Assembly (NCBI GenBank): GCA_903894975.1
Contig: CAITSE010000204.1
Span: 1 to 41,098 of the forward strand
Length of the DNA stretch: 41,098 nt
From: an uncultured Lentisphaerota bacterium
Lineage (GTDB): Bacteria > Verrucomicrobiota > Lentisphaeria > Oligosphaerales > CAITYL01
Direction of reading: 5' to 3'
Below, piece by piece: positions 37,501 through 41,098 of this stretch. A program made the translations under genes and the position numbers. The notes beneath the pieces are model-generated. The model worked only from the letters and a program-made list of their open reading frames with translations. It searched no databases and was not told the origin of the DNA. The stretch's first letter is position 1, and each line of letters begins with the position of its first letter.

Positions 37501-39942
37501 GCCATCGGCAAAGACCAGGGCAGCACAACCCTGGCCCTGCCCTCCGTGGCCTGGAGCGCGAGCGGCGGCGGAACCATTGACGGCACCGGCCTGTTCGCCA
37601 CCGGCACCAACGCTGGCGGGCCGTACACCGTGACCGCGTCCAGCCTGGGTCAGACCGGAACCGCCAGCGTGACCGTGGTCGGCGGCGGCGGCGCGCCGAT
37701 ATTGACCACGATTGCCGTGGCCCCGGCGGGCGCCAGCGTGCAGGCCGGTGCGAACCAGACCTTTACCGCGGTGGCCAAAGACCAGTACGGCGCCCTGCTC
37801 TCCCCGCAACCGGCCTTCACCTGGAGCGTGAATGGCGGAGGCGCGTTCACCGGCAGCGGCCTGTTCACCGCCGGCGGCACGGCCGGCGGACCGTACACCG
37901 TGATCGCCGCGAGCGGCGGCATCTCCGGAACCGCCGGCGTGACCGTCACCGGCGGAGGCGGCGCTCCCCCGGTCCTGACCTCCATCACGGTTTCGCCGGC
38001 CAGCGCCAGCCTGCTAACCGGCACCACCAAGGCGTTCGTGGCCACAGCGATCGACCAGGATGGCGCCAGCATGTCGCCGCAACCCGTCTTTGCCTGGAGC
38101 GTGACCGGCGGCGGCACGATCAACGGCAGCGGCCTCTTCACCTCGGGCGCCGCGGCCGGCGGACCCCACACAGTCACGGCCGCCAGCGCGGGCATCGGCG
38201 GAACCGCAACCGTGTCCGTCACCCTCCCCCCGCCGGTGCTGACCTCGGTGACTGTGACCCCCGCCAGCAACACCATCCTGACCGGCGCGACCCAGCCCTT
38301 CACCGCCACCGGCATCGACCAGTATGGCGCCGCCCTGGCGCCGCAACCGACTTTCACCTGGGCCGTGAGCGGCGGCGGCACCATCAACGGCAGCGGCCTC
38401 TTCACCTCGGGAACCGCGACCGGCGGACCGTACACGGTCACCGCCGCCGGCACGGGGAAAACCGGCACGGCCCTGATCTCCGTGGCGGCCCCGGTAATCC
38501 TGTTCGACGACGCACCCCGGAACGGCTGCGCCTACTCGGGAACCAAAACGTTCCTGGTCCTCTCGTCCACCGCGCCCGTCCACTCCGGCACGGCGGCCTA
38601 TGGCGCCACAGGAGACAAGTATTATCAGTGCGGACTGACCGCCAGCAACCTGGTCATTCCCGTCGGCAAGACGACGTTGAAAACCTACATCTACATCCAG
38701 TCGGCCTCCACGATCTCCGGGGTCATCGCCCAGTTGGGCGCCCCGAACTATACGTCGACCACCTTCAGCAACACCACGAACTCCGCGTATTGGAAAGTCG
38801 ACGGCGGCGTCGGCGGCGTTACCATGGCCGCCAACACCTGGCATGAGGTGACCCTGGATCTGGCCGGAGCCTTCGGAGCCACTCTGACGCCCGACACCAC
38901 CAAGCTGAACAGCGTGACCGTCCAGCTCACCAACGCTGCCGCCTCCGTCTATTTGGACGACACCAGCCTGACCCTTCCTTCGCCCGGATTGACCACCGTC
39001 TCGGTCACGCCCGCGAGCGCCGCCGTGCAGGCCGGCGCCACCCGGCAGTTCGCCGCCACCGGCCTCGACCAATACGGCGCCCCGCTGTCGCCCCAACCCG
39101 TCTTCGCTTGGATCGTAAGCGGCGGCGGAACCATCACGACCGGCGGCCTGTTCACCGCGACCGGATCGAGCGGCGGCCCCTACACGGTGACCGCCACCAG
39201 CGGCAGCCTCAGCGGAAGCGCGACCGTCACCGTCACCGCACTGCCGGCGCCGGTGTTGACCGCGGTCGCGGTCTCGCCGGCAAACGCCAGCCTGTTGCCC
39301 GGCGCGACGATGGCATTCACCGCCACCGCCCTGGATCAGTACGGCGCTCCCCTGTCCTCGCAGCCAGCCTTTACCTGGAGTGTCGACGGCGGCGGCATCA
39401 CCGGCAGCGGCTCCTTCGCCGCGGACAACACCGCCGGCGGACCGTACACCGTCACGGCCGCCAGCGGCGGCAGAAGCGGAACCGCCGCCGTGACCGTTGC
39501 CGCCCCGCCGCTGGACACCTGGAACGCCGCCCAGTTCGGCGCGAACGCGGCGGACCCGGCCGTAAGCGGAGGCGCGATGGTGAACAACGCGGCCGGCATC
39601 CCCAATCTGATGGCCTACGCCCTCGGTGTCAGCCCGTACACGGCCGCCGCGGACGCGCTCCCGGTCGCCACCACGGCCATCGCCTCCGGCACGAGTTACC
39701 TGGCCCTCTCCTTCACTCGCAACACCGATGCGACCGACCTGACGCTCACGGTGCAAGGCAGCAACGACCTGACCAACCCGGCCGGGTGGGCGACCGTGAG
39801 CACCTGGCACGGCGGCGCCTGGTCGCCGCCGGGCTGCGTCCTGGAAAGTGGCTCACCTCCACAACTCCAGGTGCAGGTGCAAGATGCCGCGCCCGTAGGC
39901 TCCGTCCCCCGCCGTTTCCTGCGTCTGAAGGTCGGGCCATAA
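34594..39942 (+). CDS. Giant secreted GH16-family protein: GH16, DUF1349/LamG-like, Big-like, LFDD x2, Big-like x4, LFDD, Big-like x2, C-terminal PVC-type domain
   Basis: Signal peptide RPLFLLSLALVLAMALNGHA; FEDEFLGVNPDGTGLDRSKWTP, FGYFEIRCKMPAGKGQWPAFWLLP, intact GH16 motif EYDIFE (ExDxxE). Starts 31 bp after the preceding stop. Confidence 0.92.
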   Translation: MNGTMRQFLSRPLFLLSLALVLAMALNGHANPPAPGWTLTFEDEFLGVNPDGTGLDRSKWTPGLGTLRSNGEQEWYVDSPNNIAISNGTLKLNAIHDHPPGGVGQGPGLCGDGITRPDCDYSSGEVITKSSFYQRFGYFEIRCKMPAGKGQWPAFWLLPADPGGWPPEYDIFENLGDKTKTLYFSSHVSPLYPYVGGGVRKEVGQYVTSGTVNYSAGFHTIGFLWKPGRISWYLDDVPQGTLRRYVHYMSPMYLLANLAVGGSWPGYPDGSYPFPTTLEIDYIRAWELPQPSPWQTADIGSPGLAGRASWCDGVFDVTGEGNDIWGCSDQFRYVYRPLNGDGAITARVASLKNGTTTGGAQNPWVKAGIMIRETLDANAKTAMVGVTPGGNGSFFQSRAATNGATAAVVPWNAQTPYYWVKLVRNGSVLTGSTSPDGSAWTPIGTATIAMGASVYAGLAVTSHNPGTLADAQFDQVAVSSAAPVLTSIAVSPTGTTIAAGGSRLFTATGYDQFGGALSPQPAIDWDVTGGGAIDDNGVFSACAVAGGPYMVTAANGSVQGAATLSVLAPPAGGSLVLFDDTLRNGCTFTGVAAQAGTPVHSGTAAYGGTASAYAQFGLSCHGLVVPADKTAVQFWFYISGTATGIGGFMVQQGSGSYPTASFSSSTGVWTVDGFSGTTTKGKPDAITPNTWHLATLNLAATFAAAGKTFTPGVTKLNTVVAQVTNAAETIYMDDVSLVPELSAPVVAKPDALYPARVSTLPAPGPVLPPRSLLPPPGVAGMGGICLFDDLPQNGCTYSGSIAALTSPVHSGTAAYGATAGGSPQLGLSLNKLVVPAGQTTLKMYVYVKSPATGVLSFMVALGPPTYQSFTFNNSSTAYWTVDGAPGSVNMTANTWHEVKLNLAGAFGASLVPGTTKLGSVLTQFTSGSESVYMDDVFLVPPDGFTPVLASITLAPAAVALPPGSTRQFVAIGKDQGSTTLALPSVAWSASGGGTIDGTGLFATGTNAGGPYTVTASSLGQTGTASVTVVGGGGAPILTTIAVAPAGASVQAGANQTFTAVAKDQYGALLSPQPAFTWSVNGGGAFTGSGLFTAGGTAGGPYTVIAASGGISGTAGVTVTGGGGAPPVLTSITVSPASASLLTGTTKAFVATAIDQDGASMSPQPVFAWSVTGGGTINGSGLFTSGAAAGGPHTVTAASAGIGGTATVSVTLPPPVLTSVTVTPASNTILTGATQPFTATGIDQYGAALAPQPTFTWAVSGGGTINGSGLFTSGTATGGPYTVTAAGTGKTGTALISVAAPVILFDDAPRNGCAYSGTKTFLVLSSTAPVHSGTAAYGATGDKYYQCGLTASNLVIPVGKTTLKTYIYIQSASTISGVIAQLGAPNYTSTTFSNTTNSAYWKVDGGVGGVTMAANTWHEVTLDLAGAFGATLTPDTTKLNSVTVQLTNAAASVYLDDTSLTLPSPGLTTVSVTPASAAVQAGATRQFAATGLDQYGAPLSPQPVFAWIVSGGGTITTGGLFTATGSSGGPYTVTATSGSLSGSATVTVTALPAPVLTAVAVSPANASLLPGATMAFTATALDQYGAPLSSQPAFTWSVDGGGITGSGSFAADNTAGGPYTVTAASGGRSGTAAVTVAAPPLDTWNAAQFGANAADPAVSGGAMVNNAAGIPNLMAYALGVSPYTAAADALPVATTAIASGTSYLALSFTRNTDATDLTLTVQGSNDLTNPAGWATVSTWHGGAWSPPGCVLESGSPPQLQVQVQDAAPVGSVPRRFLRLKVGP
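36313..36815 (+). repeat. LFDD module copy 2
   Basis: LVLFDDTLRNGCTFTG...VHSGTAAYGGTA...LVVPADKTAVQFWFYISG...NTWHLATLNLAATF...IYMDDVSLVP. Confidence 0.82.
36943..37415 (+). repeat. LFDD module copy 3
   Basis: ICLFDDLPQNGCTYSG...VHSGTAAYGATAGG...KLVVPAGQTTLKMYVYVKS...TAYWTVDGAPGSVNMTANTWHEVKLNLAGAFGAS...VYMDDVFLVP. Confidence 0.85.
38496..38975 (+). repeat. LFDD module copy 4
   Basis: VILFDDAPRNGCAYSGTKT...STAPVHSGTAAYGATGD...NLVIPVGKTTLKTYIYIQS...SAYWKVDGGVGGVTMAANTWHEVTLDLAGAFGATL...VYLDDTSL. Confidence 0.85.
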
Positions 39943-40273
39943 GCCGGTTCTCCCCGCAACGCGAACCCATCCACCGCTAATCCTACCGCCGGCGCCAGAG
40001 AAGAATTTCCCGTCGCCAAGGCTCTTAGACATGAAGGCACTGGGCATTGTGTACTGTGGCGGCGTGAGCGTGCCGATGGTCAACCAGGCGCTGGTGCCCG
40101 ACACCTGCAACCCTTCCCTTCCCACACCACACCTTGACAAGGACCGGCCACTGATGCCGGTCTGAAGGAACGCAAATCCTCGCGCGCCTTCAGCCATTGC
40201 AAATCCCCGGGCCAGCGCTTATGGTGATGCTATCTCTTGCAGGTTCACGGTTGCCGGACAAAGGAATCCCCGT

Positions 40274-41098
40274 ATGAGCGAGATCATGCCTTCAAAAGTG
40301 TCTCCGGAAGGTTCCGACAAAACCATGGCCACGGCCGCAAGCTCGGCCGGCCAACCCGGAGCGGAAGCCGCGGAAGCCGCAACCATGCCCAGCGCCCCCG
40401 GCGCTCCTCCGCCCGCGGCGAACAAACCACAGGCCGGCGGCCAATTCCAAGGGCTTCAAGCCGGACAGATGCTGGGAAAATGCAAGATCGGGCGGGAACT
40501 CGGCCGTGGCGGCATGGGCGCCGTCTACCTGGCCCAGCACCAGACCCTGGACGTGCCGGTCGCTGTCAAAATCCTGCCGCCAGAAATCGCCGCCAGCCAT
40601 CCGCAGTTCGCCGACCGATTCATGCGCGAAGCCAAGCTCGCCTGTCGTATCAAGCACGCCAATGTCATCTCCGTCATGGACGCCGAACGCGACGAAAAGA
40701 CCGGCCTTTACTACATCATTCAGGAGTTTGTCGACGGCGGCAGCGTCCGCGACCTCATGCGCAAGGGCGCGTTGACCGAGGCCCAGGCGCTGGACATCAT
40801 CGCCGGCGTTGCCGAAGCCCTGGCCGCCGCCGCGGATTTCCAAATCGTCCACCGCGATATCAAACCTGAAAATATCATGCTCACCCGCAAGGGCGAGGTC
40901 AAGCTCGCCGATCTCGGCATTGCCAAGGAACGTTCCGAGGAGGACGCCGGCCTGACCATGTCCCAGGTCATGATGGGCACACCGGCCTACATGGCCCCGG
41001 AACAGGCTCAGGACGCCAAGAACGTCGACGCCCGCGCCGACATCTACAGCCTCGGCGCCACGCTCTACCACATGCTCTGCGGCGCCCCGCCCTTCTCC
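40274..41098 (+). CDS. Pkn-type Ser/Thr protein kinase, truncated by the window end
   Basis: 275 codons open to the edge: MSEIMPSKVSPEGSDKT...MLGKCKIGRELGRGGMGAVYLAQHQTLDVPVAVKIL, IVHRDIKPENIMLTRKGEVKLADLGIAKE, GTPAYMAPEQAQDAKNVDARADIYSLGATLYHMLCGAPPFS. Absent from the ORF track because it has no stop in the window. Confidence 0.95.
   Translation, partial: MSEIMPSKVSPEGSDKTMATAASSAGQPGAEAAEAATMPSAPGAPPPAANKPQAGGQFQGLQAGQMLGKCKIGRELGRGGMGAVYLAQHQTLDVPVAVKILPPEIAASHPQFADRFMREAKLACRIKHANVISVMDAERDEKTGLYYIIQEFVDGGSVRDLMRKGALTEAQALDIIAGVAEALAAAADFQIVHRDIKPENIMLTRKGEVKLADLGIAKERSEEDAGLTMSQVMMGTPAYMAPEQAQDAKNVDARADIYSLGATLYHMLCGAPPFS

Noticed and set aside
38014-39810. 598-aa minus-strand ORF (and 33973-35781, 602 aa)
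   Set aside because: Antisense shadows of repetitive Big-like domains; the repeated appearance is inherited from the sense repeats.
1-41098. Prophage, transposon, defence island or biosynthetic cluster
   Set aside because: No integrase, transposase, phage structural genes, restriction or NRPS/PKS motifs seen in any frame; only the small TA pair hints at mobility.

Overview
High-GC bacterial chromosomal window of about 41 kb. Likely PVC-superphylum (Kiritimatiellota / Verrucomicrobiota / Lentisphaerota-like); this is inferred from domain style and intergenic sequence style, not proven. Mostly housekeeping genes: tlyA, proA and proB (- strand), tRNA-Pro(TGG), a gph-like HAD phosphatase, a SUI1/YciH-like factor, feoA-feoB, an orphan FecCD permease, a cyclophilin PPIase, ferritin, a GH2-like protein, topA, a YcxB-like protein, a ParE/RelE-type toxin-antitoxin pair, a hotdog thioesterase, a sugar-phosphate isomerase/epimerase-like protein, a DinG-family helicase, an O-antigen-ligase/TPR protein, an hflX broken by two frameshifts, two adjacent giant secreted modular glycoside-hydrolase proteins (about 2640 and 1782 aa), and a Ser/Thr kinase cut by the window edge. 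Most interesting points: (1) a ~160-aa 'LFDD...C.(Y/F).G...YLDD' module in four copies across the two giant proteins, a candidate unassigned carbohydrate-binding module; (2) a shared C-terminal domain in both giants that may be a surface/secretion tag; (3) three ~80-aa repeats inserted between the TopA core and its single Zn finger; (4) a GH2-like protein in which both catalytic Glu positions appear to be Gly; (5) a set of several different hairpin-forming, word-like intergenic repeat families; (6) an hflX with two 1-nt deletions, one inside the P-loop. All family calls are from motif recognition by eye; no searches were run.
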